From positions 1 to 64,000 of the forward strand of contig DDKG01000004.1 in assembly GCA_002339265.1 (NCBI GenBank): a stretch of DNA of 64,000 nucleotides, in the 5' to 3' direction. The notes below the pieces were generated by a model, which saw nothing but the letters and a program-made list of their open reading frames with translations, did not search any database and had not been told where the DNA came from. Both the position numbers and the translations under genes were made by a program. Positions within the stretch are counted from its first letter, which is position 1, and every line of letters starts with the position of its first letter. Below, piece by piece: positions 31,207-39,686 of this stretch. Source of the DNA: Massilia sp. UBA2604 (lineage in GTDB: Bacteria; Pseudomonadota; Gammaproteobacteria; Burkholderiales; Burkholderiaceae_D).

Positions 31207-31508
31207 ACGATACCGCCCGCATCTACCGCGCTGAGATATTGCGCGCCGTCCTGGGCGGCAACCCGCCGCCGGCTAAGGCGCATGACCTGACTCGCCTGAA
31301 CCAGATCGCCATGCACCTCGCCGAGTGCGAGGAGGCGCAGACGATTCTGCGTGCGAAGGGCCACGGCCGCGCCGGCATGTCCTTCGTCGACATGGCGCGC
31401 AGTGTGCCCGAAAACGTCAAGCAGATCCTGCGCGACATCTTTAAGACGAAGCCGACGTCACCCGCGCCCGACATCTCCGAGGCGCATGAGCCATGGAAGG
31501 CAAGTTGA
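31203..31508 (+). CDS. Hypothetical phage protein
   Basis: The 101-residue protein has two helical blocks (RIYRAEILRAVLGG; LTRLNQIAMHLAECEEAQTI) and ends in a disordered tail. It belongs to a run of coupled small genes before terminase. No family is recognised. Confidence 0.65.
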   Translation: MNDTARIYRAEILRAVLGGNPPPAKAHDLTRLNQIAMHLAECEEAQTILRAKGHGRAGMSFVDMARSVPENVKQILRDIFKTKPTSPAPDISEAHEPWKAS

Positions 31509-31651
31509 TGGCACCGGTGAAACTCAAGCTGCGCACCCGCGTTGCGTGGTGGGTTCGGCCTGCACTCGCAGCCGCCTTTGTGCTGGCCATGCTGGCTGAT
31601 CGCTGGATCGACTCGATCGTCGACCGAGGCGTCAAGGTCGAGTGGACATGA
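31508..31651 (+). CDS. Small single-pass membrane protein
   Basis: The 47-residue product has a basic N-terminus (KLKLRTR) followed by a hydrophobic helix (WVRPALAAAFVLAMLADRW) and a polar end. Its stop overlaps the HNH start. N-in topology is predicted from the positive charges. Confidence 0.55.
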   Translation: MAPVKLKLRTRVAWWVRPALAAAFVLAMLADRWIDSIVDRGVKVEWT

Positions 31652-31971
31652 AGCTGCAGCAGTTGCGAACGAATCTGCCTTCGGCACCGAGCCGTGTGAA
31701 CATGCTGCCCGCCCAGCGGCCCGACACTGTCGAGCGCAAGCGCGGGTCGGCCGGCGTGCGGGATCGCGAGCGCATCCGCGCGCGTGACTGCGGTCTGTGT
31801 CAGGAATGCCGGCGCCAGGGCAAGACGACACTGGGCGCCGCGGTCGACCACATCATTGCGCTGTGGAAGGGTGGCAGTGACGAAGACGACAACAAGGAAC
31901 TGCTGTGCATCCCGTGCCACGACGCCAAGTCGGCGCGCGAAGCGGCGGAGCGTGCGAAAGGACATCTGTGA
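31648..31971 (+). CDS. HNH endonuclease of the packaging region
   Basis: The 107-residue protein contains RARDCGLCQECRRQGKTTLG, AAVDHIIALWKGG and NKELLCIPCHDAKSARE: the HNH signature with two Cys pairs and catalytic His in DHI. HNH proteins of this size lie next to terminase in HK97-type phages, where gp74 of HK97 helps terminase cut DNA. The same partnership is inferred here. Confidence 0.85.
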   Translation: MKLQQLRTNLPSAPSRVNMLPAQRPDTVERKRGSAGVRDRERIRARDCGLCQECRRQGKTTLGAAVDHIIALWKGGSDEDDNKELLCIPCHDAKSAREAAERAKGHL

Positions 31972-32309
31972 AAGCCGAACTAATCCCTGAAGAATCCTTC
32001 ACGCTGCAGGTCGGCTGTCATCAGATCGAAGGCATGCGTGTCGTCTCGAAATGGAATGGCCTCATCGAGCTGCGCAACGCGAAGAACGAGGTGTTGATCG
32101 TCTCGGCATCTGAGCGCAGTCCCTTCGGCGGCGCGTTCGACACCCTCTTCGGCGACATCTTCCGGACCGCAGCGCAGACCAAGGAGGCCGGCACTGTGAT
32201 CGTCATGGGGTCGCCTGACCTGGTGGCGCGCCTGAGGGTCGCCGAGTCGGCGTCCGCTTCAGGAACCCCTTCGCCGGCGCCCGAGCCCCGGCCACCCCGC
32301 GCGCCCTGA
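31968..32309 (+). CDS. Hypothetical protein before terminase
   Basis: GTG 31968 overlaps the HNH stop. The 113-residue product is a small beta-rich protein (EESFTLQVGCHQIEGMRVVS; EVLIVSASERSPFGGAFDTL) with a Pro/Ser/Ala-rich tail. No family is recognised. Confidence 0.6.
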   Translation: MKAELIPEESFTLQVGCHQIEGMRVVSKWNGLIELRNAKNEVLIVSASERSPFGGAFDTLFGDIFRTAAQTKEAGTVIVMGSPDLVARLRVAESASASGTPSPAPEPRPPRAP

Positions 32310-32317
32310 GGAGGGTA

Positions 32318-32343
32318 GGGGTGTTGTAAGTCTACAACGCCCC
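32318..32343. repeat. Inverted repeat upstream of terminase
   Basis: GGGGTGTTGTA and TACAACGCCCC flank AGTC; the 11-bp arms contain one G-T pair. No T tract follows. Position just before the terminase genes makes a packaging-site or mRNA-structure role possible. Confidence 0.5.
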
Positions 32344-32404
32344 GGCCTCGGACACCGACTAGCACCTCACGCGCAGAAAAAAGTCCCCTTGGAGGAAATT
32401 GTTA

Positions 32405-32872
32405 ATGGCTTTAACAGGCAAAAAGCGAGCCTTCGCCGATGCCGTGTTGGCCGGGTTCTCGAATAAGGAAGCAGCAATTCGTGCTGGCTACAGCGCGGCC
32501 ACCGCGGCGCAAGCGGGCGCCCGTCTTGTTAAAGACAAAGACGTCGCCGCGCACCTCGCGTCGAACAAAAAAGCCGCTCCTGGTGCCCCAGTAGTGGCGG
32601 CTTCGCCTCCACCACCGGCGCCGACCTTCGACATCAACGCAGTCCTGATGCACTCGGACCCCAGGGCCTTTCTCCTGGCAGCGATGAACGACGCGGCGCT
32701 TGAAGCAAAGTTGCGCATTGACGCGGCGAAAGCACTTATGCCGTTCACTCACAAGAAGCTGGGTGAGGGCGGGAAGAAAGAGCAGGTGGGCGAGAAGGCG
32801 AAGTCCGTCGCAGGGCGCTTCGGCCAAGCGGCTGCACCGCGTCTCGCCGCTACCGGCGGTAAGAAGGTCTAA
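32405..32872 (+). CDS. terS: Terminase small subunit
   Basis: The 155-residue protein has the N-terminal helix-turn-helix typical of small terminases: KRAFADAVLAGFSNKEAAIRAGYSAATAAQAG, with a later helical oligomerisation region and a polar tail. It recognises the packaging site and partners the large subunit encoded directly downstream. ATG 32405 follows GGAGGAAA. Confidence 0.87.
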   Translation: MALTGKKRAFADAVLAGFSNKEAAIRAGYSAATAAQAGARLVKDKDVAAHLASNKKAAPGAPVVAASPPPPAPTFDINAVLMHSDPRAFLLAAMNDAALEAKLRIDAAKALMPFTHKKLGEGGKKEQVGEKAKSVAGRFGQAAAPRLAATGGKKV

Positions 32873-32874
32873 CG

Positions 32875-34593
32875 ATGGGCGCTACTCCAGCATGGACAAC
32901 CGCCTGTCGGGATTGGGCGCAGCGACTCATCGATGGCGAGTCGATCATCCCGCCGCCAATTTTCCCCAATGAAGCGGATCAAGCGCTCGCGATCTTCAAG
33001 CAGCTGCAGGTCACCGACCTGCCAAAAACGGTCTGGGATGAGGCGCTCGACGAATATCGTAGCCCGAACTTCGGCGAGTGCAGCGAGCAGTGGGTCTTCG
33101 ACTTTGTCGCTGCGATCTTCGGCGGGTACGACGCGGAGACTGGAAACCAGCTGATTCGCGAATACTATTTGCTGATCAGTAAGAAGAACACGAAGTCGAC
33201 GATCGCGGCCGGCATCATGCTCACCGCGGTCATCCTATGCTGGCGCGAGGGCGAAGAGCACCTCATCCTGGCACCGACAAAAGAAGTCGCCGACAACAGC
33301 TTTAAGCCGGCGGCGGCGATGGTGCGCGCTGATCCTGAGTTGCTAGACCTGTTTCACGTCCAGGATCACATTCGCACGATCACTCACCGCGTATCGAAGG
33401 CGTCGCTCAAGGTCGTCGCGGCCGACACCGATACCGTCTCGGGTAAGAAATCCGGTCGCATCCTAATCGATGAGCACTGGCTCTTCGGCAAGCGTGCGAA
33501 CGCAGAGGCCATGTTCATGGAGGCGCTCGGCGGCCAAGTGTCGCGAAACGAAGGCTGGGTAATCTACTTGACTACACAAAGTGACGAGCCGCCAGCGGGT
33601 GTATTCAAGGACAAGCTGAATTACTTCCGTGATGTCCGCGACGGCAAGATCGACGACCCGCGCTCGTTGGGCGTGCTGTACGAGTACCCGCCAGAGCTGA
33701 TTAAGAGGAAGGCGTATCTCGACCCGACCACCTTCTACATAACCAACCCGAATATGGGTCGATCGGTCAGCGCCGAGTGGCTGGAGGACCAGCTTAGAAA
33801 GTTCCAAGCAAGGACGGACGGAGCCTTCCAGCAGTTCTTGGCAAAGCACCTGAATATCGAGATCGGCTTGAACTTGCGTGCCGACCGTTGGGTCGGGGCC
33901 GATTTCTGGGAGCGACAGGCCAAGGCGCCGGGCATCACACTCCACGAGCTGCTGTCTCGCTGCGAAGTAGTCACCGCCGGCATTGACGGCGGCGGCCTGG
34001 ATGACTTGCTTGGTCTGGCATTCGTCGGCCGCGAGCGCGGTACCGGCAAGTGGCTCGCATGGACGCGTGCCTGGGCGCACCCGATTGCGATGGAGCGCCG
34101 CAAGAGCGAGGAAAGCAAATACGACGACTTCCAGGCGCAGGGCGACCTCGTGATCATTGAGGAGCTGCCAGGCGACGTCGCCGAGGTGGCGGCCGTGGTC
34201 AAGGAAGTCAACGAGTCGGGCCTGCTCGCATCCGTCGGCCTGGATCCGGAGAAGACCCACAAGGTCATGTTCCAGGCGCTGGTCGATGCCGAGATCGACG
34301 AGAAAAAGTGCTTCGGCGTCTCGCAGGGTTGGAAGCTTATCGGCGCCATAAGCGTCACCGAGCGGAAGCTGGCCGAGGGCGTGCTGCTGCACGGCGGCCA
34401 GCCGCTCATGAACTGGTGTGTCAGCAATGCCAAGATCGAGCCGCGTGGTAACGCCGCTTTGATCACCAAGCAGGCCTCCGGCACTGGGAAGATCGACCCG
34501 CTGATGGCGCTGTTCAACGCCGTCCAGCTCATGGCACTGAACCCGGAGCCAGCACAGACCACTTCAATCTACGACGAGGGCGTAACGATATGA
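32875..34593 (+). CDS. terL: Terminase large subunit (HK97-type)
   Basis: The 572-residue ATPase-nuclease has an N-terminal motor domain with YYLLISKKNTKSTIAAGIML as the atypical Walker A region, a coupling segment HLILAPTKEVADNSF, Walker B GRILIDEHWLFG and the YLTTQS motif. The nuclease domain has TAGIDGGGLDDLLG and later VGLDPEKTH. It powers DNA translocation into the prohead through the portal and cuts the concatemer. Full length for the family. Confidence 0.93.
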   Translation: MGATPAWTTACRDWAQRLIDGESIIPPPIFPNEADQALAIFKQLQVTDLPKTVWDEALDEYRSPNFGECSEQWVFDFVAAIFGGYDAETGNQLIREYYLLISKKNTKSTIAAGIMLTAVILCWREGEEHLILAPTKEVADNSFKPAAAMVRADPELLDLFHVQDHIRTITHRVSKASLKVVAADTDTVSGKKSGRILIDEHWLFGKRANAEAMFMEALGGQVSRNEGWVIYLTTQSDEPPAGVFKDKLNYFRDVRDGKIDDPRSLGVLYEYPPELIKRKAYLDPTTFYITNPNMGRSVSAEWLEDQLRKFQARTDGAFQQFLAKHLNIEIGLNLRADRWVGADFWERQAKAPGITLHELLSRCEVVTAGIDGGGLDDLLGLAFVGRERGTGKWLAWTRAWAHPIAMERRKSEESKYDDFQAQGDLVIIEELPGDVAEVAAVVKEVNESGLLASVGLDPEKTHKVMFQALVDAEIDEKKCFGVSQGWKLIGAISVTERKLAEGVLLHGGQPLMNWCVSNAKIEPRGNAALITKQASGTGKIDPLMALFNAVQLMALNPEPAQTTSIYDEGVTI

Positions 34594-34763
34594 GCTTCAT
34601 CGACTGGGCGACCCTCGTCGCCGGAATTCTTGGCCTCGCGCTAGTCACGATCGGCGCCTGGATGATCTATCCGCCAGCCGGCTTCATCATTGCCGGCTCG
34701 GGCCTGCTGGCCTGGTCTTACATCATCTCGCGCGCCATGGCGCGTGCGGGCGCCAAAGGATAA
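34590..34763 (+). CDS. Small membrane protein between terL and portal
   Basis: The 57-residue product, whose ATG overlaps the terL stop, has two hydrophobic helices (LVAGILGLALVTIGAWMIY and GFIIAGSGLLAWSYIIS) and a basic tail. Small membrane proteins at this position recur in HK97-like phages; their role is unknown. Confidence 0.7.
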   Translation: MSFIDWATLVAGILGLALVTIGAWMIYPPAGFIIAGSGLLAWSYIISRAMARAGAKG

Positions 34764-34766
34764 CGG

Positions 34767-36029
34767 ATGTTCCTTCGACAGTTTTTTTCCGGCCAGGGCG
34801 CCAGCGCTGGCGGCGGATGGTCGTCCGGACTCGGTGGCGCTCGCTCGGAGGCCGGCCCGATCGTGACGCCAGAAAACGCGCTCTCGCTCACCGCGCTGCA
34901 GGCTTGCGTCACGCTGCTTGGTGAGAGCGTTGGTCAACTGCCGTGCGAGCTATTCCGCCGGAAGGGCGAAGGCGAGCGCGAACCCGCGCGCAACCACAAG
35001 CTCTATCGAGTGATCGCGTGGGAGCCCAACTCGTGGCAGACGCCAATCGAATACAGGGAGCAAAGCCAGCTCAAGGCTGGTTTGAAGGGAAATTCGTTCA
35101 GCGAAATCGTCCGGGATACCGACGGCACGCCAATCGCACTTCATCCCATCGACGGGGTGGTTGCTGTTTACAAGGGCAGCGACCTGCGCCCGTATTACAG
35201 TATCGACGGCGGCCCGCTTCTGCCGCAGCGGATGATCCACCATGTGCGATGGGTTGGGCTGAATAGCTATGTCGGCCTGTCGCCGGTCATGCTCCACGCG
35301 AACGCGATCGGGCATGCGCAGGCGATCCAGCAGTACGCCGGCAAGTCGTTCATGAACGGGACCGCGCTGTCCGGTGTGATCGAGCGGCCGCGCGAATCAT
35401 CGCCGATCAAAGACCAGAGCGTTATCGATCGCATCACCGACAGGTGGCAGCAGATGTACGGCGGCAGCAGTAATGCCAAGCGCGTCGCGATGCTGCAGGA
35501 GGGGATGACCTTCAAGCCGTTGTCGATGACCAACCTCGACGCGGAGCTGATTCCCGCCCTCAAGCTGACCGTTCTGGACATCGCGCGCATTTACAAGGTG
35601 CCGCCGCACATGATCGGCGAGCTGGATAAGGCGACGTTCTCGAATATCGAGCACCAGGCCATCCAGTTCGTGATTTACACGCTGCTGCCATGGATCAAGC
35701 GCCACGAGCAGGCCATGATGCGCGATCTGCTGCTTCCGAGCGAGCGGGCCGAGTATTACATCGAATTCAACGTCTCTGGCCTGTTGCGCGGCGACCAGAA
35801 GTCGCGCTACGAGGCATACGCGGTAGCGCGAAACTGGGGGTGGCTGTCGGTCAATGACATCCGGCGCCTGGAGAATCTGCCACCGATCGCCGGAGGCGAC
35901 GTCTACCTGCAGCCGCTGAACATGGTGGATGCCGCAAACCCGGGCGCCGGGCCGCGCACCCAAGTACCGCCGCCTGACACCAAGGCCAAGCCTGAGCAGG
36001 TCAAAGAAATCGAAGGAATCCTCGCATGA
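34767..36029 (+). CDS. Portal protein (HK97 family)
   Basis: The 420-residue protein matches HK97-type portals: LTALQACVTLLGESVGQLPC near residue 40, RDTDGTPIALHPIDGVVAVY, GLSPVMLHANAIGHAQAIQQ, IYKVPPHMIGELDKATFSNI and a C-terminal LLRGDQKSRYEAYAVARNWG. It forms the dodecameric DNA channel at one capsid vertex. It ends by overlapping the protease gene. Confidence 0.94.
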   Translation: MFLRQFFSGQGASAGGGWSSGLGGARSEAGPIVTPENALSLTALQACVTLLGESVGQLPCELFRRKGEGEREPARNHKLYRVIAWEPNSWQTPIEYREQSQLKAGLKGNSFSEIVRDTDGTPIALHPIDGVVAVYKGSDLRPYYSIDGGPLLPQRMIHHVRWVGLNSYVGLSPVMLHANAIGHAQAIQQYAGKSFMNGTALSGVIERPRESSPIKDQSVIDRITDRWQQMYGGSSNAKRVAMLQEGMTFKPLSMTNLDAELIPALKLTVLDIARIYKVPPHMIGELDKATFSNIEHQAIQFVIYTLLPWIKRHEQAMMRDLLLPSERAEYYIEFNVSGLLRGDQKSRYEAYAVARNWGWLSVNDIRRLENLPPIAGGDVYLQPLNMVDAANPGAGPRTQVPPPDTKAKPEQVKEIEGILA

Positions 36030-36988
36030 AGAACCGTTTCCGCATCGCCGGCATGATTTTCAATCAGCCGCTGATGGTGACCGAGGCGATGCTGGACCAG
36101 GCTGCGGCCTGGGCGAACCAGCAGATGAGCCTGAACATCGTCAACCTGAGCGTCAACGGCGCCCAGCCGCAGATGATGGAGGACGACGATGATCACCCTT
36201 ACGAAACTGCAGCGATGCGCGCCGAGTCGGCGCGGCGCCAGCAGATCGCTAACACCGGTGTGGCGATCATCCCGGTGCACGGCGTCCTCGTGAGCCGCAG
36301 CATGCAGATGAATCCCTGCGAAACGATGACCAGCTACGAGCAGGTGCGGGCCCAGGTCCACGCCGCTCTGGCGGATCCGGCAGTCGAGCAGATCGCGTTC
36401 GACATCGATAGCCCCGGCGGAAGCACGACCGGGTGCTACGAACTGGCGGACTTCCTGTTCGAAGCCCGTGGCGTTAAGCCGATGAGCGCGATCATCCACT
36501 ACAACGGTTTTTCAGCCGCGTACCTAATCGCGGCCGCCGTCGGCAACGTATCAGTGTCGCGGACGTCCGGTGTCGGGTCGGTCGGCGTGATCGCCAAGCA
36601 CTTGGACCTGTCGGCTCGCAACGAGCAGATGGGTGTGAAGGTTACGACCGTCTCGGCCGGCGCGCACAAAAATGACCTCTCGCCTCATGAGCCGATTACC
36701 GAGCAGTCGATGAAATTCCTGACCGACATGGTGCAGGGCTACTACACCCAGTTCGTCGACACGGTTGCCAAGTTCCGAGGGATGGCTGTCGAGGCAGTTC
36801 GCGCCACTGAGGCCGGCGTTTTCTTCGGCCAAGCGGGCGTCGATATCGGTTTTGCCGATCGTATCGAAACGCCGCAGGCAGCCATCGACCGAATTGCTGC
36901 TGAAGCGCGCCAGTCTCGCGCAGCACGCAGCACCCAGACTTCCATCGGCGCCCGCGCGAAAGCGATGGCGCTCCAGACCCAAATTTGA
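36026..36988 (+). CDS. Prohead protease, S49/SppA-like
   Basis: The 320-residue protein is a ClpP/SppA-fold protease: AIIPVHGVLVSRSM, FDIDSPGGSTTGCYELADFL (about residue 125-145), HYNGFSAAYLIAAAVGNVSV with the likely nucleophile Ser, and TSGVGSVGVIAKHLDLSARN with the likely general-base Lys. It should process the capsid protein's N-terminal region and any scaffold during maturation. The first 60 residues may be a propeptide. Confidence 0.92.
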   Translation: MKNRFRIAGMIFNQPLMVTEAMLDQAAAWANQQMSLNIVNLSVNGAQPQMMEDDDDHPYETAAMRAESARRQQIANTGVAIIPVHGVLVSRSMQMNPCETMTSYEQVRAQVHAALADPAVEQIAFDIDSPGGSTTGCYELADFLFEARGVKPMSAIIHYNGFSAAYLIAAAVGNVSVSRTSGVGSVGVIAKHLDLSARNEQMGVKVTTVSAGAHKNDLSPHEPITEQSMKFLTDMVQGYYTQFVDTVAKFRGMAVEAVRATEAGVFFGQAGVDIGFADRIETPQAAIDRIAAEARQSRAARSTQTSIGARAKAMALQTQI

Positions 36989-37011
36989 CCGCGTTCGCGG
37001 GCAAGCAACCA

Positions 37012-37035
37012 AGCCGCCCTCGAGGCGGCTTTTTC
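37012..37035 (+). terminator. Intrinsic terminator between protease and capsid genes
   Basis: AGCCGCC (37012-37018) and GGCGGCT (37024-37030) flank CTCGA, followed by TTTTT. It lies directly upstream of the capsid gene, within the late operon. Confidence 0.85.
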
Positions 37036-37054
37036 TATTCTAGGAGAGGCACTT

Positions 37055-38374
37055 ATGCCAACCATCAATGAGCTCCGCAGCGAACGCGCCAAGGTCAACG
37101 CCAGCGTGCAAGCCCTGGCCAAGATCGAAGCTGACGGCGGCCAGCTCAACACCGAGCAGGTCCAGCAATTTACCGACTTGCAGGCCAAATTCGATGACCT
37201 GACCGCCCAGATCGGCCGTATGGAAGCTGCCGAGCGTGTGGCTGCTGCCGCCGCCGTGCCGGTCGACCGCGCCCAGGCCAGCGCGCACCAGCCACAGGCA
37301 CCGCCGGCTGGCAGCATGGCTGCGCGTCCGCGTGAGCCAGAGATCCCGGGTCTCGGTATGTCGCGCATGGTCCGCGCGCTGGTCGCGGCCCAAGGCAATC
37401 AACAGGCCGCCGCCAAATTTGCCGCAGACAACCACTTCGGCGATGACGTCGCGATGGCTCTGAGCACCCTGACCCCTGGCGCCGGCGGCGTCCTGGTCCC
37501 GACGAACATGGCCCGCGAAGTCATCGAGCTGTGGCGTCCGAAATCGGTCGTCCGCACCCTCGGCGCGCGCCCGATGCCGCTGGTGAATGGCAATCTGACC
37601 ATGCCTCGCCTGAAGGGCGGCGCTGTCGTCGGCTACGTCGGCACCGAAACCGACATCCCGACCACTGGTCCGCAGTTCGATGACCTGAAGCTGACGAGCA
37701 AAAAGCTCGCCGGCCTGGTTCCGATCTCGAACGACCTGCTGTCGTACTCCGGCACGAACCCGAACGTTGACAAGATCGTCGTGGACGACCTGGCAACCGC
37801 CATGGGCGCGCGCGAAGACAAGGGCTTCATCCGTGATGACGGCAACAACAACACCCCGAAAGGCTTGCTGCACTGGGCGCTGGCCGGATTCAAGTTCGTC
37901 GCGTCCGCCGGCGACACCATCCAGAAAATCGAGACCGATCTGAACAAGCTGATCCTGGCACTCGAAGGCGTCGATGCGAATCTGGGCCGCCCTGGCTGGA
38001 TCATGTCGCCGCGCACCTTCCGCTTCCTGGAAGGCATGCGCGACGGCAACGGCAACAAGGTTTTCCCGGAAATGAAGGACGGCATGTTGAAAGGCTACCC
38101 GGTCGGCAAGACCACCCAGGTGCCGAACAACCTGGGCGCCGGTTCGAACGCTTCGGAGCTGTATTTCGTCGACTTCAACGACTGTTTCATCGGCGAGGAC
38201 GAGAGCCTGCTGATCGACTACTCCAAGGAAGCGGCCTACAAGGACGGTAACGGTGACATGGTCAGCGCCTTCCAGCGTGATCAGACCCTGGTGCGCGTGA
38301 TCGCGAAGCACGACTTCGGCCCGCGTCACGTCGAATCGGTCTCGATCCTGACCGGCGTTACCTGGGGCGCTTAA
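37055..38374 (+). CDS. Major capsid protein (HK97 fold)
   Basis: The 439-residue protein has an N-terminal delta/scaffold region of about 110 residues (INELRSERAKVNASVQALA, FTDLQAKFDDLTAQIGRM; coiled coil) and an HK97-type capsid domain with GGVLVPTNMAREVIELWRPK, TLGARPMPLVNGNLTMPRL, GLVPISNDLLSYSG and PGWIMSPRTFRFL. The N-terminal region is probably removed by the neighbouring protease. GGAGAGG precedes the ATG. Confidence 0.95.
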   Translation: MPTINELRSERAKVNASVQALAKIEADGGQLNTEQVQQFTDLQAKFDDLTAQIGRMEAAERVAAAAAVPVDRAQASAHQPQAPPAGSMAARPREPEIPGLGMSRMVRALVAAQGNQQAAAKFAADNHFGDDVAMALSTLTPGAGGVLVPTNMAREVIELWRPKSVVRTLGARPMPLVNGNLTMPRLKGGAVVGYVGTETDIPTTGPQFDDLKLTSKKLAGLVPISNDLLSYSGTNPNVDKIVVDDLATAMGAREDKGFIRDDGNNNTPKGLLHWALAGFKFVASAGDTIQKIETDLNKLILALEGVDANLGRPGWIMSPRTFRFLEGMRDGNGNKVFPEMKDGMLKGYPVGKTTQVPNNLGAGSNASELYFVDFNDCFIGEDESLLIDYSKEAAYKDGNGDMVSAFQRDQTLVRVIAKHDFGPRHVESVSILTGVTWGA

Positions 38375-38448
38375 TCAGCGCGTGGCCCTGACTCGGGGCT
38401 GAAAGCGGCGCTGTCCGGCGTCGCTCACCATCTACAAGCGAGAACCTC

Positions 38449-38595
38449 ATGAAAGTCGTCAAATTCCTCAAGCCGTGGAAGATTTACAGCCCCGGCGACG
38501 TCGCTGGCTTCGACGAAGACCAGGCCGAAGCCCTGATCAAAGCCAAGGCTGCCGAGCCGCACGCTGAAGATAAAGCCAAGCCAGCCGCGAAGTAA
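38449..38595 (+). CDS. Small protein after capsid gene
   Basis: The 48-residue protein (KVVKFLKPWKIYSPGDVAGF at the start, then an Ala/Lys-rich tail) resembles the short gene that follows the capsid gene in many siphophages and describes a phage-capsid accessory strand-turn motif. No ORF of comparable quality lies in the other frames. Function unknown. Confidence 0.65.
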   Translation: MKVVKFLKPWKIYSPGDVAGFDEDQAEALIKAKAAEPHAEDKAKPAAK

Positions 38596-38608
38596 GTCCG
38601 CGCGCGAA

Positions 38609-38884
38609 ATGACCGTCATGACTCACCTGCACATCGCCCCGAGCGTCCTGACCATCCGCGTGTACGACGCACCGGGCGGCTACGAAGCACGCCGGCCGTA
38701 CGTGGGAATCATGACGGTCAGCCACCTCTCGGACACGGTCGTCTACCTGCACGGCGCCGTCGGCAAGATCGACCGCGCCACACACCGGGCGGCCCTGGCC
38801 ATGCTGCGCGAGCGCGGCGTTACCACGGTGCAGTACGAACGCCGCGGGCAAATGAAAACACTCAGCTTGATAGCAAAGGAATAA
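38609..38884 (+). CDS. Hypothetical structural-region protein
   Basis: The 91-residue product is beta-rich (VLTIRVYDAPGGYEARRPYV; TVVYLHGAVGKIDR) with a C-terminal helix and GVTTVQYERRGQ. An ATG three codons later is an alternative start. No family is recognised; it may be a head accessory or internal protein. Confidence 0.65.
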   Translation: MTVMTHLHIAPSVLTIRVYDAPGGYEARRPYVGIMTVSHLSDTVVYLHGAVGKIDRATHRAALAMLRERGVTTVQYERRGQMKTLSLIAKE

Positions 38885-38886
38885 CA

Positions 38887-39306
38887 ATGGCGCAGCAATT
38901 CTCCGTACCGGTGCGAAACGCCCGCCTCGACGCGATCGAGGCAGCAATCGGCGCATCGCCGAAGCTGCGCTTCTACAGCGGTGCCCAGCCGTCCAGCTGC
39001 GCCGCAGCGCGCACCGGCACGCTGCTCGCCGAACTGGCCCTGCCGTCCGACTGGATGGCGCAGGCCGCCGCCGGCTCCAAGGCGTTCGCCGGCAGCTGGT
39101 CGGGCGCCGGCGCCGCCGCGGCCGGCGCGGGCACGAACATCGGTCACTTCGCCATCATGGATGCGGCCGGCACCACCTGTCACCAGCAGGGAAAAGTCGG
39201 CGCCACCGGCGACGGCACGGCCGACATGACGGTCGACAACCTGAGCCTGGCGCAGGGTCAGGCGATCTCGGTTACCGCCTTCACGCTGACCGACGGGAAC
39301 GCCTGA
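38887..39306 (+). CDS. Head or neck structural protein, unknown
   Basis: The 139-residue protein starts QQFSVPVRNARLDAIEAAIG and continues with beta-rich, Gly/Ala-rich segments (FAGSWSGAGAAAAGAGTNIG; GQAISVTAFTLTDG). Similar proteins occur in prophage structural regions, but their place in the virion is not known. The stop overlaps the next ATG. Confidence 0.65.
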   Translation: MAQQFSVPVRNARLDAIEAAIGASPKLRFYSGAQPSSCAAARTGTLLAELALPSDWMAQAAAGSKAFAGSWSGAGAAAAGAGTNIGHFAIMDAAGTTCHQQGKVGATGDGTADMTVDNLSLAQGQAISVTAFTLTDGNA

Positions 39307-39683
39307 TGAGGCGCTACTACCTGACAGACATCCTGGGCACCGGGGAGGCGGACATCGACGAGTTCCGTCCGGTGCCTGCTGAGTACGGAGTCAACTTCGC
39401 CTGGTCGATGCCGTCCAGCGCCGACGGCCTTCCGCTGAACAACTGGGGGCTGGTGGAAGTCAGCCTTGCCGGCGATGCGGCTCTGGCCGCAATGGCTGCT
39501 GACCCGCGATTGGACGCGCTGCCCTTCGTGGCGCGCGAAACGCTGCTGGCCGAAATCGACCCGGCAGCGGTTGCTGTGATGCGCGATGCGCTGGCGCGCC
39601 GCAGGATTGACGTCGGCTTCACGAGCGCGGCGACCTTCGGCGACATCCTCGACAACATCACCTGGCGCTCCAATCACCCATAA
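39306..39683 (+). CDS. Hypothetical structural-region protein
   Basis: The 125-residue product begins RRYYLTDILGTGEADIDEFR and ends with TFGDILDNITWRS. Central helices contain LAAMAADPRLDALPFVARET. It is coupled to the previous gene by one-base overlap. No domain is recognised. Confidence 0.65.
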   Translation: MRRYYLTDILGTGEADIDEFRPVPAEYGVNFAWSMPSSADGLPLNNWGLVEVSLAGDAALAAMAADPRLDALPFVARETLLAEIDPAAVAVMRDALARRRIDVGFTSAATFGDILDNITWRSNHP

Positions 39684-39686
39684 AAC

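Noticed and set aside
37040..38329. 429-codon minus-strand frame
   Set aside because: It is a mirror of the capsid gene, which is certain from family motifs and position.
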